Positions 17,004 to 26,080 of a DNA stretch of 64,000 bases are shown here, piece by piece. How positions within the stretch are numbered: the first letter of the stretch is position 1; every line of letters starts with the position of its first letter. Made by a program: the position numbers and the translations under genes. The notes under the pieces are model-generated. The model was not told where the DNA came from. It saw only the letters and a list, made by a program, of their open reading frames with translations, and made no database searches. This stretch comes from Hydrogenophilus sp. GTDB lineage: Bacteria > Pseudomonadota > Gammaproteobacteria > Burkholderiales > Thiobacillaceae. The DNA lies in assembly GCA_020725195.1 (NCBI GenBank), contig DYFL01000003.1:1-64000 (forward strand). Reading direction: 5' to 3'.

Positions 17004-17684
17004 ATGGACACACCGCAAACCGCGGCCCCCCTTAACGCCGGCCGGAGACCCGGCCGCCGGCCCGGCCCCGTGCGCCGCTTCCTGCTCGACCTGCTCATCG
17101 CCGCGGCCTTCACCCTGGCCATCGCCATCTCGGTCCGGGCCGACGTTTACACCCACACCGACGAGACCGGCACCGTGCACCTGAGCAATCACGCCACGGA
17201 CGCGCGCGACGCCCTGCTGCTCAGGGAGCCCGCCCCCCCCGCCGAGGCCGCACCGGTGCCCGCGCCGGCCGGGCCCGCCCTCGAGACCCTGCCCTTCGCC
17301 CCCCTGGTGGCCGAGGCCGCGCGCCAGCACGAGCTGGAGGCCGCCCTCCTGCACGCGGTGATCAGGGCGGAGTCGGCCTACAACCCGCGGGCGGTGTCGC
17401 CCAAGGGGGCCGCCGGGCTCATGCAGCTCATGCCCGCCACCGCCCGGCGCCTGGGCGTGGCCGACGTCTACGACCCGGACCAGAACGTGCGCGGCGGCGC
17501 CCGCCATCTCAAGGCGCTGCTGCAGCGCTTCGACAACGACCTCCCGCTCACCCTGGCCGCCTACAACGCCGGCGAGGGCGCCGTGCTGCGCCACGGCGGG
17601 CGCATCCCGCCCTACCGCGAGACCCGCGGCTACGTCAGGCGGGTCCTGGACCTCTACCGCAGGTACAGCTGGCCGCCCCCCTGA
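17004..17684 (+). CDS. Lytic transglycosylase, DUF4124-SLT
   Basis: 226 residues. A basic N-terminus leads to a membrane/signal helix at about 28-46. A short DUF4124 segment (DVYTHTDETGTVHLSNH, about 48-65) and a Pro/Ala linker follow. The C-terminal SLT domain (about 98-220) has the catalytic Glu in VIRAESAYNPRAVSPKGA, then GLMQLMPATA and LTLAAYNAGEGAV. It cleaves peptidoglycan glycan strands without water, usually to open space for secretion machines or pili. It lies downstream of a small exported protein and 137 bp before a stand-alone receiver gene. The association of DUF4124 with SLT is common in proteobacteria. Confidence 0.9.
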   Translation: MDTPQTAAPLNAGRRPGRRPGPVRRFLLDLLIAAAFTLAIAISVRADVYTHTDETGTVHLSNHATDARDALLLREPAPPAEAAPVPAPAGPALETLPFAPLVAEAARQHELEAALLHAVIRAESAYNPRAVSPKGAAGLMQLMPATARRLGVADVYDPDQNVRGGARHLKALLQRFDNDLPLTLAAYNAGEGAVLRHGGRIPPYRETRGYVRRVLDLYRRYSWPPP

Positions 17685-17821
17685 GGCACGCGGGCGGGCG
17701 GCCCCGTAGGCCGGGGATACGGCGTCGCCGCGCCTGGGGATACATTGGATTGCCCATGGCCCGGGCGTCGGCAGGGGCATAGACTGAGGGCGATACCCTC
17801 CTTGCCCGCCCTGCGCACGCC

Positions 17822-18199
17822 ATGCTCCGGACCCTCATCGTCGAAGACAGCCTCGCCTACCGCAGCTCGCTCGCCGAGCTGCTGAGCGAGCGTTTTCCCT
17901 GCCTGGACATCGTCGAGGCGGGCGACGGGGCCGAGGCGCTCACCCTGCTGGACCTGCAGCTGCCCCAGCTCGTCTTCATGGACATCAAGCTGCCCGACGC
18001 CAACGGCCTCGACCTGACCCGCGCGATCAAGGCCCGGCACGACGGCGTCGTCATCGCCGTGCTCACCGCCTACGACATCCCCGAATACCGCGACGCCGCC
18101 TTGGCCTCGGGGGCGAGCTACTTCCTCGCCAAGAGCGCCTCGACGGGCGAGGACATCGCCGCCGTCGTCGACAGCGCCTTCCCCGCGGCCTGCGGCTGA
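17822..18199 (+). CDS. Stand-alone receiver-domain response regulator
   Basis: 125 residues making one receiver domain: LIVEDS near 5-10, phosphoacceptor Asp54 (VFMDIKLPDANGLD), Thr in VLTAYD near 80 and Lys in FLAKSAS near 103. It begins like LuxR-type regulators but has no helix-turn-helix, and the stop is followed by 202 bp of intergenic DNA before the large beta-helix protein. It may transmit a signal by protein contact. No kinase is adjacent. The intergenic stretch before it contains GGGATAC-type motifs, and downstream lies the CCCCATATG dyad. Confidence 0.88.
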   Translation: MLRTLIVEDSLAYRSSLAELLSERFPCLDIVEAGDGAEALTLLDLQLPQLVFMDIKLPDANGLDLTRAIKARHDGVVIAVLTAYDIPEYRDAALASGASYFLAKSASTGEDIAAVVDSAFPAACG

Positions 18200-18230
18200 G
18201 CGCCCCCGGCCGGCGCGACCGCCGCCCCTT

Positions 18231-18264
18231 CCCCATATGTGGGGACCCACCCCCGCATATGGGG
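18231..18264. promoter_or_regulatory. CCCCATATG dyad upstream of copper-oxidase island
   Basis: CCCCATATGTGGGG and CCCCGCATATGGGG form an inverted repeat of 14-bp arms with one mismatch and a 6-bp spacer, ending 137 bp before the start of the 1683-residue protein. It is followed by GGCAAATACC. Each arm is itself nearly palindromic. The position and symmetry suggest an operator or activator site for the island. Confidence 0.55.
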
Positions 18265-18401
18265 TTTCAACCCCACAGGCAAATACCGCATCCACCTCAC
18301 AGCGCTTTTCCCCGCCCGGACCTAGCCTGAACTCCAAGGCAGCCCGCACCCGACCCGCAGGGGTCCGGCGCAGGACCTGCCGCCTCTAGGAGGGGAACGC
18401 C

Positions 18402-21400
18402 ATGGAAAACCGCGCAATGACCAAGATCTCCACGCCGGCGCCGACCGCGCCCTGGCTCGCGCTGCTGGCCCTGCTCGTCGCGATGGCGCTGCAGGGCGCC
18501 GCGCTGGCGCAGACGCTGACCATCAACGTGGTCGGCCCCAACGGCGCGCCCATCGCCGGCGGCTTCCGCTGGCTGGTGGAGGAGGACGCCACCCGCGACG
18601 TGGACTTCACCCCGGCGCAGCCCGGGCGCGACCTGTCGCTGAGCTTCCACACGAGCTACATGCCGGTGGCGGGCAAGGGGACCTCGGCGGCGCCGACCAT
18701 CGCCCTCGACCCGGCGAAGCGCTACTTCGTCTCGGTGCTGCCCGAGAGCGGCTACCAGATGGGCGGCGCCCCCGTCGCGCGCGGCCAGGGCTCGGTCACC
18801 GTGACGGTGAACAGCCAGCCCATCCCCACCGCGCAGATCTCGATCTTCGCCTTCAACGACAACCAGCCCATCAACGGCGCGCCCGACCTGCCGCAGGAAC
18901 AGGGCCTCGCCGGCTTCAGCGTCCAGCTCTACGAGGCGGGCGGCACCTACGGGCAATCGGGCGGCCTGGTCAAGCAGGACGCCTTCGGCAACCCCCTCGG
19001 CACCACCTACGGCGCCGCCGGCAACGTCGTCAAGCTGGGCGACGGCACCCTCAAGACCGGCCCCGACGGCACCCTGCTGATCAAGAACCTGGCCCCGGCC
19101 AAGTACACCATCCAGATCGTGCCACCGGCCGGCTCCGACTGGCACCAGACCTCCACCATCGAGGGCACCAAGGGCATCGACGCCTGGGTGAAGGCGAACG
19201 AGCCCTCCTACTTCCAGGAGTTCGGTCCGCCCGGCCACCACGTCTTCATCGGCTTCGTGCAACGGCTCAACGACACGGCCGTGCTCACGGGCGGCGCCAG
19301 CATCACCGGCACCGTGGTCAACCTGCACAACTCGCGCCCGCCGGACTACGCCTTCTACAACGGCCACCCCGCCCCCAACTGCTGGGTCGGCCTGAACGAG
19401 CTGCCCGCCGCCGGCGGCCGCGGCCTCTACACCGCCCCCTGCAGTGCGGACAGCAGCTTCGCCATCCCCAACGTGCCCCCGGGCGACTACCAGCTGGTGA
19501 TCTGGGACGAGTACCTCGACGTCATCTTCGCCACCCACAACGTCACCGTCCCGGCCGGCGCGACCGAGCTCGCCCTGCAGGAGGTGCCGGTGTTCAACTG
19601 GTTCTCGCGCATCGAGAGCGTGGTCTTCTTCGACGGCAACCAGAACGGCTACCGCGACGCGGGCGAGCTGGGCATCCCCGGGCAGGCGGTCAACCTGCGC
19701 TTCCGCGACGGCAGCATCTACCAGGCCTTCCCCACGGACATGGAAGGCTATGTGCCCTTCGACGAGATCTTCCCCTTCTTCAACTGGCTCATCGCCGAGG
19801 TGGACTTCCTCCGCTTCAAGGCGACCGGCGCCACCATCGCCGTCGACGCGGGCGGCCCCATCGACGACAACGAGTACTGGTCCTACGGCGGCAAGCTCAA
19901 CCCGCAGGCGCAGAGCGAGAACGGCGGCGCCCCCTTCCGCACCGAGACCGGGCAGGTGCTCACCCAGGCCTTCCAGGGCTTCCTCGGCCAGACCAGCGTG
20001 ATCGAGTGGGGCAAGACCCTCTACGCCGCCGGCGAGAACGGCGGCATCTCCGGCATCGTCCAGTACGCCACCACCCGGGCGGAAGACGACCCGCGCTACG
20101 CCGCCGCCGAGAACTGGGAACCCGGCATCCCGCGCGTGCAGGTCAACCTCTACCGCGATGCCGACAACGACAGGCTGATCGACGACGCCAACGGCAGCGG
20201 CGCGGTGGAACTCGCCGACGTGGACAACTGGCCCTTCGGCTGGAAGGACGGCGGCGCCAAGGGTCCGGAGGACGTCGATCGCAACGGCAACGGCGCCTTC
20301 GACCTGGGCGACGCCCTGCAGGTCGTGACCACCGACAGCTGGGACGACAACCCGCCCACCGGCTGCCAGGGCGACAACGCCATGCCCACCGTCGCCGCCG
20401 ATCACTGCTACGACGGCCTGCGCAACTTCAACCAGGTGCGCCCCGGCGTCTTCGATGGCGGCTATGCCTTCAACGGCATCGCGGCCGGCATCTACATCGT
20501 CGAGGCGGTCGCCCCGCCCAGCTACGAGCACGTCAAGGAAGAGGACAAGAACGTCGACTTCGGCGACGCCTACACCCCCAGCCCGCTGCTGCTGCCGGTG
20601 GCATGCGTGGGCGAGCTGCGCACGGTGCCGGCCGAGCTCGCCCTCTTCCCCGGCGTGGCGAGCCCCTACGCCGGCCAGAGCCGCCCGCTGTGCGACCGCA
20701 AGCACGTGGTGCTGCAGGACCGCCAGAACGGCGCCGCCAGCTTCTTCCTGTTCACCGAGGTGCCGGTGGCCGCCCACATCGCCGGCATGATCCTGGACGA
20801 CACGGCCAACGAGTTCGACCCCAACTCGCCCACCTTCGGCGAGAAGTTCGCCCCGGCCTTCCTGCCGGTGTCCATCCGCGACTGGACCGGGCGCGAGATC
20901 CACCGGGTGTATGCCGACCAGTACGGCAAGTTCAACGCCCTGGTGCCCTCCACCTACTCGATGAACCTGCCCATGCCCTCCGGCGTGTCGCCCAACATGC
21001 TCACCGCCTGCATGAACTCGCCCGGGCCCATCGTGGACACGCGTGCGGGCTCGCCGACCTTGGGCCAGTACATCACCGACCCGCACTTCAACCGGCAGTA
21101 CAGCCAGTTCTGCTACACCTTCCAGTACCTGCCGGGCAAGACCACCTATCTGGACACGCCCGTGGTGCCCATCGCCGCCTTCGCCGGCCCGGACCAGTTC
21201 CCCCTGGACTGCGAGTACCCGAACGGCACGCCGGTGATCGCCTGGGCCAGCGGCCAGAACGGGCCCTGGGTGCCGGCCGCCAGCGTGCCGCGCGGCATCA
21301 CCCTCGCCGCCGCCGGGCAGGTCGAAGTGCCCAACCCCGCCTACGGCGCCCCGGGCGCGCCCCAGACCATCCAGCGCGACCACGGCTTCGGCGCCGCGCC

Positions 21401-23453
21401 GGGCCGCGTGAGCCTCAACGGCATCAACCTGCCCATCACCGGCTGGAGCAACGACAGCATCAGCGCCACCATCCCGGCCGGCACGGCGAACGGCGGCTAC
21501 CAGCTCACCGTGACCCGCGGCGACAACGGCGCGGCCACCCGCACCGGGCTCACCTTCACGGTGGGCGGGACGCAGCCCATCCGCGTCGCCCCCGGCGGCT
21601 CCATCCAGGCCGCCGTCGACGCCGCCCCCAACACCGGCTCGCCGCTCATCCTGGTGCCCCCGGGCCGTTACGAGGAGCTGGTGATCATGCACAAGCCCGT
21701 GCGCCTGCAGGGCTGGGGTGCGCACAGCACCACCATCAACGCGGTCAAGGCCCCGGCCGAGAAGCTCGCCAACTGGCGCGCCAAGCTCGCCAGCCTGCTC
21801 GCCGCCAACCAGTTCAGCCTGCTGCCCGGCCAGGAGGCCGCCTTCAACGCCCCGGACAACGAGCCCGTGCTCTTCGGCACCGAGGAAGGCCCCGGCGTGC
21901 TGGTGGTGGGCAACGCCGCCAACAACGGCAACGCCAACGAGTTCGGCCCCAACCGGGTGGCGCGCATCGACGGCTTCACCATCACCGGCGCCGACCACGG
22001 CGGCGGCGTCTTCGCCAGCGGCTATGCCCGCAACCTCGTGGTGAGCAACAACCGCATCGTCGCCAACCAGGGCACCTACGGCGGCGGTGTGCGCATCGGC
22101 CACGCCGTGCTGCTCAACGAGACGGCCGCCTCCGGCTACACCGACAGCCAGAACAGCAACGTCAACATCCACCACAACCAGGTCACCCAGAACGGTTCCC
22201 TGGAAGGGGCGGGCGGCGGCATCGCCATCTACACCGGCGCCGACGGCTACCAGGTGCGCAGCAACGACGTCTGCGGCAACTTCTCCATGGGCGACGGCGG
22301 CGGCATCGGCCACCTGGGCCTGAGCGACAACGGCGTGATCGCCAACAACCGCATCACCTTCAACCAGACCTTCAACCAGGGCGTGGGCGTGAACGGCGGC
22401 GGCCTGTTCATCGGCGGCGCCGCGCCCATCGCGCCCAACACCCTGAGCAGCGGCGCCGGCGACGTGGACGTGCTGGCCAACCTGATCCAGGGCAACCAGG
22501 CCGGGGCCGGCGACGGCGGCGGCATCCGCGCCCAGTTCGTCAACGGCACGGACGTGCGCGCCGGCAACGGCGGCACCACCGCCCTGGGCAACTGGCACCG
22601 CCTCAACCTCCACAACAACATCGTCGTGGACAACATGGCGGCGCTGGCCGGCGGCGGCATCTCGCTGCAGGACAGCACCCGGGTGTTCCTCGTCCACAAC
22701 ACCGTCGCCAACAACGACAGCACGGCCACCGCCGGCGCGGCCTTCGCCCCGGGCAGCCCGAACCAGTCCACGCCGCAGCCGGCGGGCATCGTCTCGCGCG
22801 CCCACAGCAGCGCGCTCAAGGCGGTGTTCGACGACCCGGACACCCCGGCGGGGGTGCGCAACACCCGCGGCGCCTACTCCCGGCCGGACAGCCTCGCCAA
22901 CAACATCGTCTGGCACAACCGCTCGTTCTACTGGCGGATCGACCCGAACGACCCGGCGGTCTTCGGCCTCATGCCGGTGGTCAACCCCGACGGCAGCGGC
23001 GCGGACTACTGGGACCTCGCGGTGCTCGGCACGGCCGCCCCGGCCTGCCTGGCGCCGAGCAACGGCATCCTGACCGCCCTGAGCCAGCACGGCTGCAGCT
23101 ACAGCGCGAGCAACGGCACGGGCGACCCGCTGTTCGTGGCCGAGTACTTCAACGGCGCCCCGGGCCAGACCATCCTGATCCCCGAGGCCACCACCAGCCT
23201 CGCCACGGCCGCGGCCTTCGACGAGGGCGGCAACTTCGTCCAGGTGCGCTTCGGGCCGCTGACCGAGTACACGGTCACCGATCCGGCCACCGGCGCCCAG
23301 GGCCCCGCCTACGGCGACTACCACCTGCAGGACGGCTCGCCGGCAGAGGCCCGCGGTGCCACCGGCACCGGCGTGACCACCGACTTCGACGCCCAGACCC
23401 GGCCCATCCCCATCGGCACCAACCCCGATGCCGGCGCGGACGAGCGGCTGTGA
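18402..23453 (+). CDS. Very large exported beta-helix protein with SdrD-B-like and IPT-like domains
   Basis: 1683 residues starting after AGGAGGGGAACGCC. A signal peptide ends near residue 37 (GAALAQ). The first ~950 residues look like a chain of Ig-like/SdrD-B-type modules (ATVTVN-like strands; VVFFDGNQNGYRDAGELGIPG near 407) with Asp-rich calcium-type loops (DADNDRLIDDANGSG near 587 and DVDRNGNGAFDLGDAL near 626). An IPT/TIG-like domain spans about 1000-1060. From about 1065 to 1500 there is a right-handed parallel beta helix, beginning IQAAVDAAPNTGSPLILVP and continuing with many N-N-x-I/V repeats (NNRIVANQG, NNRITFNQT, NNIVVDNMA). It has no copper ligands or haem motifs. Four co-directional genes for copper-type proteins and a lipoprotein follow, so it probably serves as an extracellular scaffold or surface component. 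The cargo is unknown. Confidence 0.85.
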   Translation: MENRAMTKISTPAPTAPWLALLALLVAMALQGAALAQTLTINVVGPNGAPIAGGFRWLVEEDATRDVDFTPAQPGRDLSLSFHTSYMPVAGKGTSAAPTIALDPAKRYFVSVLPESGYQMGGAPVARGQGSVTVTVNSQPIPTAQISIFAFNDNQPINGAPDLPQEQGLAGFSVQLYEAGGTYGQSGGLVKQDAFGNPLGTTYGAAGNVVKLGDGTLKTGPDGTLLIKNLAPAKYTIQIVPPAGSDWHQTSTIEGTKGIDAWVKANEPSYFQEFGPPGHHVFIGFVQRLNDTAVLTGGASITGTVVNLHNSRPPDYAFYNGHPAPNCWVGLNELPAAGGRGLYTAPCSADSSFAIPNVPPGDYQLVIWDEYLDVIFATHNVTVPAGATELALQEVPVFNWFSRIESVVFFDGNQNGYRDAGELGIPGQAVNLRFRDGSIYQAFPTDMEGYVPFDEIFPFFNWLIAEVDFLRFKATGATIAVDAGGPIDDNEYWSYGGKLNPQAQSENGGAPFRTETGQVLTQAFQGFLGQTSVIEWGKTLYAAGENGGISGIVQYATTRAEDDPRYAAAENWEPGIPRVQVNLYRDADNDRLIDDANGSGAVELADVDNWPFGWKDGGAKGPEDVDRNGNGAFDLGDALQVVTTDSWDDNPPTGCQGDNAMPTVAADHCYDGLRNFNQVRPGVFDGGYAFNGIAAGIYIVEAVAPPSYEHVKEEDKNVDFGDAYTPSPLLLPVACVGELRTVPAELALFPGVASPYAGQSRPLCDRKHVVLQDRQNGAASFFLFTEVPVAAHIAGMILDDTANEFDPNSPTFGEKFAPAFLPVSIRDWTGREIHRVYADQYGKFNALVPSTYSMNLPMPSGVSPNMLTACMNSPGPIVDTRAGSPTLGQYITDPHFNRQYSQFCYTFQYLPGKTTYLDTPVVPIAAFAGPDQFPLDCEYPNGTPVIAWASGQNGPWVPAASVPRGITLAAAGQVEVPNPAYGAPGAPQTIQRDHGFGAAPGRVSLNGINLPITGWSNDSISATIPAGTANGGYQLTVTRGDNGAATRTGLTFTVGGTQPIRVAPGGSIQAAVDAAPNTGSPLILVPPGRYEELVIMHKPVRLQGWGAHSTTINAVKAPAEKLANWRAKLASLLAANQFSLLPGQEAAFNAPDNEPVLFGTEEGPGVLVVGNAANNGNANEFGPNRVARIDGFTITGADHGGGVFASGYARNLVVSNNRIVANQGTYGGGVRIGHAVLLNETAASGYTDSQNSNVNIHHNQVTQNGSLEGAGGGIAIYTGADGYQVRSNDVCGNFSMGDGGGIGHLGLSDNGVIANNRITFNQTFNQGVGVNGGGLFIGGAAPIAPNTLSSGAGDVDVLANLIQGNQAGAGDGGGIRAQFVNGTDVRAGNGGTTALGNWHRLNLHNNIVVDNMAALAGGGISLQDSTRVFLVHNTVANNDSTATAGAAFAPGSPNQSTPQPAGIVSRAHSSALKAVFDDPDTPAGVRNTRGAYSRPDSLANNIVWHNRSFYWRIDPNDPAVFGLMPVVNPDGSGADYWDLAVLGTAAPACLAPSNGILTALSQHGCSYSASNGTGDPLFVAEYFNGAPGQTILIPEATTSLATAAAFDEGGNFVQVRFGPLTEYTVTDPATGAQGPAYGDYHLQDGSPAEARGATGTGVTTDFDAQTRPIPIGTNPDAGADERL

Positions 23454-23508
23454 ACCCGGCCGGTGCCGCCGGCCCCCGGCGGCACCGGGCAGCAGAGGAG
23501 AGCGAATC

Positions 23509-24729
23509 ATGAAAGCCCTGAAACTACGCAAGCACCTGGGCCTGCTGGTGGCACTGGCCTGGGGCCTGGCCCTCCCCGCCTACGGCGCGGTGTTCGTGCA
23601 ATGCCCGGGCGACCTCAACGGCGATGCCGACCGTCTCGACGCCGGCGAGGCCATCCCCGCCGCCCGTCCGAACTCGGTGTGCATGCACCTGTCGGCCGGC
23701 GACGGCTTCGTCACCATGGCCGACGGCTACCTGCAGTACATCTTCGGCTTCTCCGACCTCACCGGCACCCCGCCCGACCAGGCGGTCGCCGCGGGCCTGC
23801 TCGCCGCCAACTTCCCGGCGCCCACCATCGCGCTCAAGCAGGGGCAGGAGTTCTACCTCACCCTCACCAACGTCGCCATGGCGATGCGCCCGGACCTGTT
23901 CGACGCGCACTCGGTGCACTTCCACGGCTTTCCCAACGCCGCGCCGGTGTTCGACGGGGTGCCCGAGGCCTCCATCACGATCAAGGAGGGTTCGAGCTTC
24001 ACCTACTACTACAACATCGTCGAGCCCGGCACCTTCATGTACCACTGCCACGTCGAGGCCACCGAGCACATGCAGATGGGCATGCTGGGCAACCTCTACG
24101 TCGCGCCGAAGCAGAACGACCTGGCCCCCGGCAGCAACCTCGCGGGCCACATCCACCAGGCCGGCCACAAGTACGTCTACAACGACGGCGACGGCTCCAC
24201 CCGCTACGACGTGGAGGTCGCCATCCAGCTCGGCTCCTTCGACCCGGCCTTCCACGACGCCAGCATGAACGTGCAGCCCCTGCCCTTCGCCGAGATGAAG
24301 GACCGCTACGCCATGATCAACGGCCGCGGCTACCCGGACACGGTCAACCCCGGCCCGCTCGCGCCGCCGGCCGACAACGGCGGCATCGAGTCGCAGAAGG
24401 TGAGCGCCCTGGTCACCGCCACGGCCGGGCAGAAGCTGCTGCTGCGCCTGTCCAACCTCAGCGTCACCAACCTCTTCACCGTCACCGCCCTGGGCCTGCC
24501 CATGAAGGTGGTCGGGCAGGGGGCCCACATCCTGCGCGGGCCGGGCGGCGCGAACCTCTACTACGACACCGGCTCGGTGACCCTGGGCGGCGGCGAGGCG
24601 GCGGACGTGATCATCGACACCGCCGGCATCGGCCCCGGGACCTACTTCCTGTACACCACCAACCTCAACTACCTCAGCAACAACACCGAGGACTACGGGG
24701 GAATGATGACGGAGATCGTCATCCAGTAA
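23509..24729 (+). CDS. Multicopper oxidase-like protein, T1-copper half
   Basis: 406 residues with a signal peptide (ending PAYG, about residue 26). A DLNGDADRLDAGE calcium-type loop follows at 35-47. A cupredoxin domain then carries HSVHFHG (His134, His137, His139) and HCHVEATEHMQMGM (His179, Cys180, His181, His187, with Met190 and Met192 as candidate axial ligands). These are the motifs of the laccase domain that holds type 1 copper and half of the trinuclear centre. The second cupredoxin-like half (about 210-406) has no ligands. The complementary HxH pair is missing here but present in the next gene, 31 bp downstream. A ribosome site, GAGGAG, fixes the start. The likely role is oxidation of a metal ion or small phenolic at the cell exterior with O2, and the substrate is not evident. 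MnxG/MofA-type metal oxidases and copper nitrite reductases are the nearest alternatives considered. Confidence 0.82.
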   Translation: MKALKLRKHLGLLVALAWGLALPAYGAVFVQCPGDLNGDADRLDAGEAIPAARPNSVCMHLSAGDGFVTMADGYLQYIFGFSDLTGTPPDQAVAAGLLAANFPAPTIALKQGQEFYLTLTNVAMAMRPDLFDAHSVHFHGFPNAAPVFDGVPEASITIKEGSSFTYYYNIVEPGTFMYHCHVEATEHMQMGMLGNLYVAPKQNDLAPGSNLAGHIHQAGHKYVYNDGDGSTRYDVEVAIQLGSFDPAFHDASMNVQPLPFAEMKDRYAMINGRGYPDTVNPGPLAPPADNGGIESQKVSALVTATAGQKLLLRLSNLSVTNLFTVTALGLPMKVVGQGAHILRGPGGANLYYDTGSVTLGGGEAADVIIDTAGIGPGTYFLYTTNLNYLSNNTEDYGGMMTEIVIQ

Positions 24730-24760
24730 GGGGATGACGGCGAGCACGAGGAGAACCGAC

Positions 24761-26062
24761 ATGAACACGCTCTTGCACAGACTCGGACAGGCGCTCATCG
24801 CCCTCGTCCTCCTCGGCACCGGCGCGGCCTGGGCGGTGGTGGACGGCATCACCGGCCCCACCTTCAACCTCACGGCCAAGGCGGACTACATCACCACCGG
24901 CGACGGCGGCAGCTGGCTCGCCTGGGGCTACGCCTCGGACGACGCCGGGCCCTTCCCCGGGGTGATGCAGTACCCCGGACCCACCCTGATCGTGAACCAG
25001 GGCGACAGCGTCACCATCCACCTCAGGAACACGCTGCCCATGCCGGTCTCCATCGTCTTCCCCGGGCAGTCCGGCGTGGGCGCCAGCGGCGGCTCGCCCG
25101 GCCTGCTCACCCGGGAGGCGCCGGCCGACAACGGCGCGAGCACGGTGACCTACACCTTCACCGCCGCGCAGCCCGGCACCTACCTCTACCACAGCGGCAG
25201 CCGGCCCGACCTGCAGGTGGAGATGGGCCTGGTCGGCGCCCTCATCGTGCGCCCGGCGGGCTTCGACCCGGTGACCAGGCGCACCGCCTACGGCCACGCG
25301 GGCAGCGCCTACGACCACGAGTACCTGTTCCTGCTCACCGAGATGGATGCCCAGGTCCACGAGCAGGTCGCGCTCAACCTGCTGCTCGGGCTGCCGCCGG
25401 AGACGGGGGTGGACACCGTCGGCTTCTTCCCCGAGTACTGGTTCATCAACGGCCGCACCGCGCCGGACACCCTGGCCGCCGCCGCGGTGCCCTGGATGGC
25501 CACCCAGCCCTACAACGCCCTGCCGCGCATGCATCCCGGAGAGCGGATGCTGATGCGGGTGATCGGCGCCGGGCGCGACCTGCACCCCTTCCACCACCAC
25601 GGCAACAACGCCTGGACGATCGCCCGCGACGGCCGCCTGCTGGAGAGCGCCCCCGGCGCCGGGCCCGACCTCGCGGTGTCCGACTACACCATCAAGGTGG
25701 TGCCCGGCAGCACCTACGACGCGGTCTTCGAGTGGACCGGCAAGGGCCTGGGCTGGGACATCTACGGCCACGCCCCGGGCGACGCCCTGCAGCCCGACGA
25801 GTACGCCCCAGACCACGGCAAGCCCCTGCCGGTGGCGCTGCCCAACCAGCAGGACCTCCTCTTCGGCGGCCACTGGAGCGGCAGCCCCTACCTGGGCCAG
25901 TTCGGCGCCCTGCCCCCCGGCGAGGGCGGCCTCAACCTGAACGGCGGCTACTTCTTCATGTGGCACTCCCACACCGAGAAGGAAATCATCAACTTCGACA
26001 TCTTCCCGGGCGGCATGATGACCATGGTCATCATCGAGCCCCCGGGGGTGCCGATCCCCTGA
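24761..26062 (+). CDS. Multicopper oxidase-like protein, trinuclear partner half
   Basis: 433 residues with a signal peptide (ending AAWA, about residue 25). The N-terminal cupredoxin-like half has a degenerate motif (TYLYHSGSRPDLQVEMGL near 140-157) that lacks the Cys. The C-terminal half carries HPFHHHG (His275, His278-280) and WHSHTEKE (His402, His404). These supply two HxH pairs of the kind that complete a trinuclear copper centre, but no type 1 Cys. Together with the upstream protein all expected copper ligands are present exactly once. The start follows ACGAGGAG. The gap to the upstream gene is 31 bp and to the paralogous third gene 18 bp. I infer a heteromeric multicopper oxidase, but two independent proteins that have each lost function cannot be excluded from sequence. 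Confidence 0.8.
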   Translation: MNTLLHRLGQALIALVLLGTGAAWAVVDGITGPTFNLTAKADYITTGDGGSWLAWGYASDDAGPFPGVMQYPGPTLIVNQGDSVTIHLRNTLPMPVSIVFPGQSGVGASGGSPGLLTREAPADNGASTVTYTFTAAQPGTYLYHSGSRPDLQVEMGLVGALIVRPAGFDPVTRRTAYGHAGSAYDHEYLFLLTEMDAQVHEQVALNLLLGLPPETGVDTVGFFPEYWFINGRTAPDTLAAAAVPWMATQPYNALPRMHPGERMLMRVIGAGRDLHPFHHHGNNAWTIARDGRLLESAPGAGPDLAVSDYTIKVVPGSTYDAVFEWTGKGLGWDIYGHAPGDALQPDEYAPDHGKPLPVALPNQQDLLFGGHWSGSPYLGQFGALPPGEGGLNLNGGYFFMWHSHTEKEIINFDIFPGGMMTMVIIEPPGVPIP

Positions 26063-26080
26063 GCCCTGGAGGAGACGGCC

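Noticed and set aside
18297-23531. 1744-residue minus-strand open frame
   Set aside because: Shadow of the beta-helix gene caused by high GC; Gly/Ala/Val/Arg-biased and without signal, domains or ribosome site.
23509-24729. Type 1 copper protein as a copper nitrite reductase
   Set aside because: NirK has HCAP-type type 1 motifs and a type 2 site with isolated His; here HCH and HxxHxH motifs are those of multicopper oxidases.
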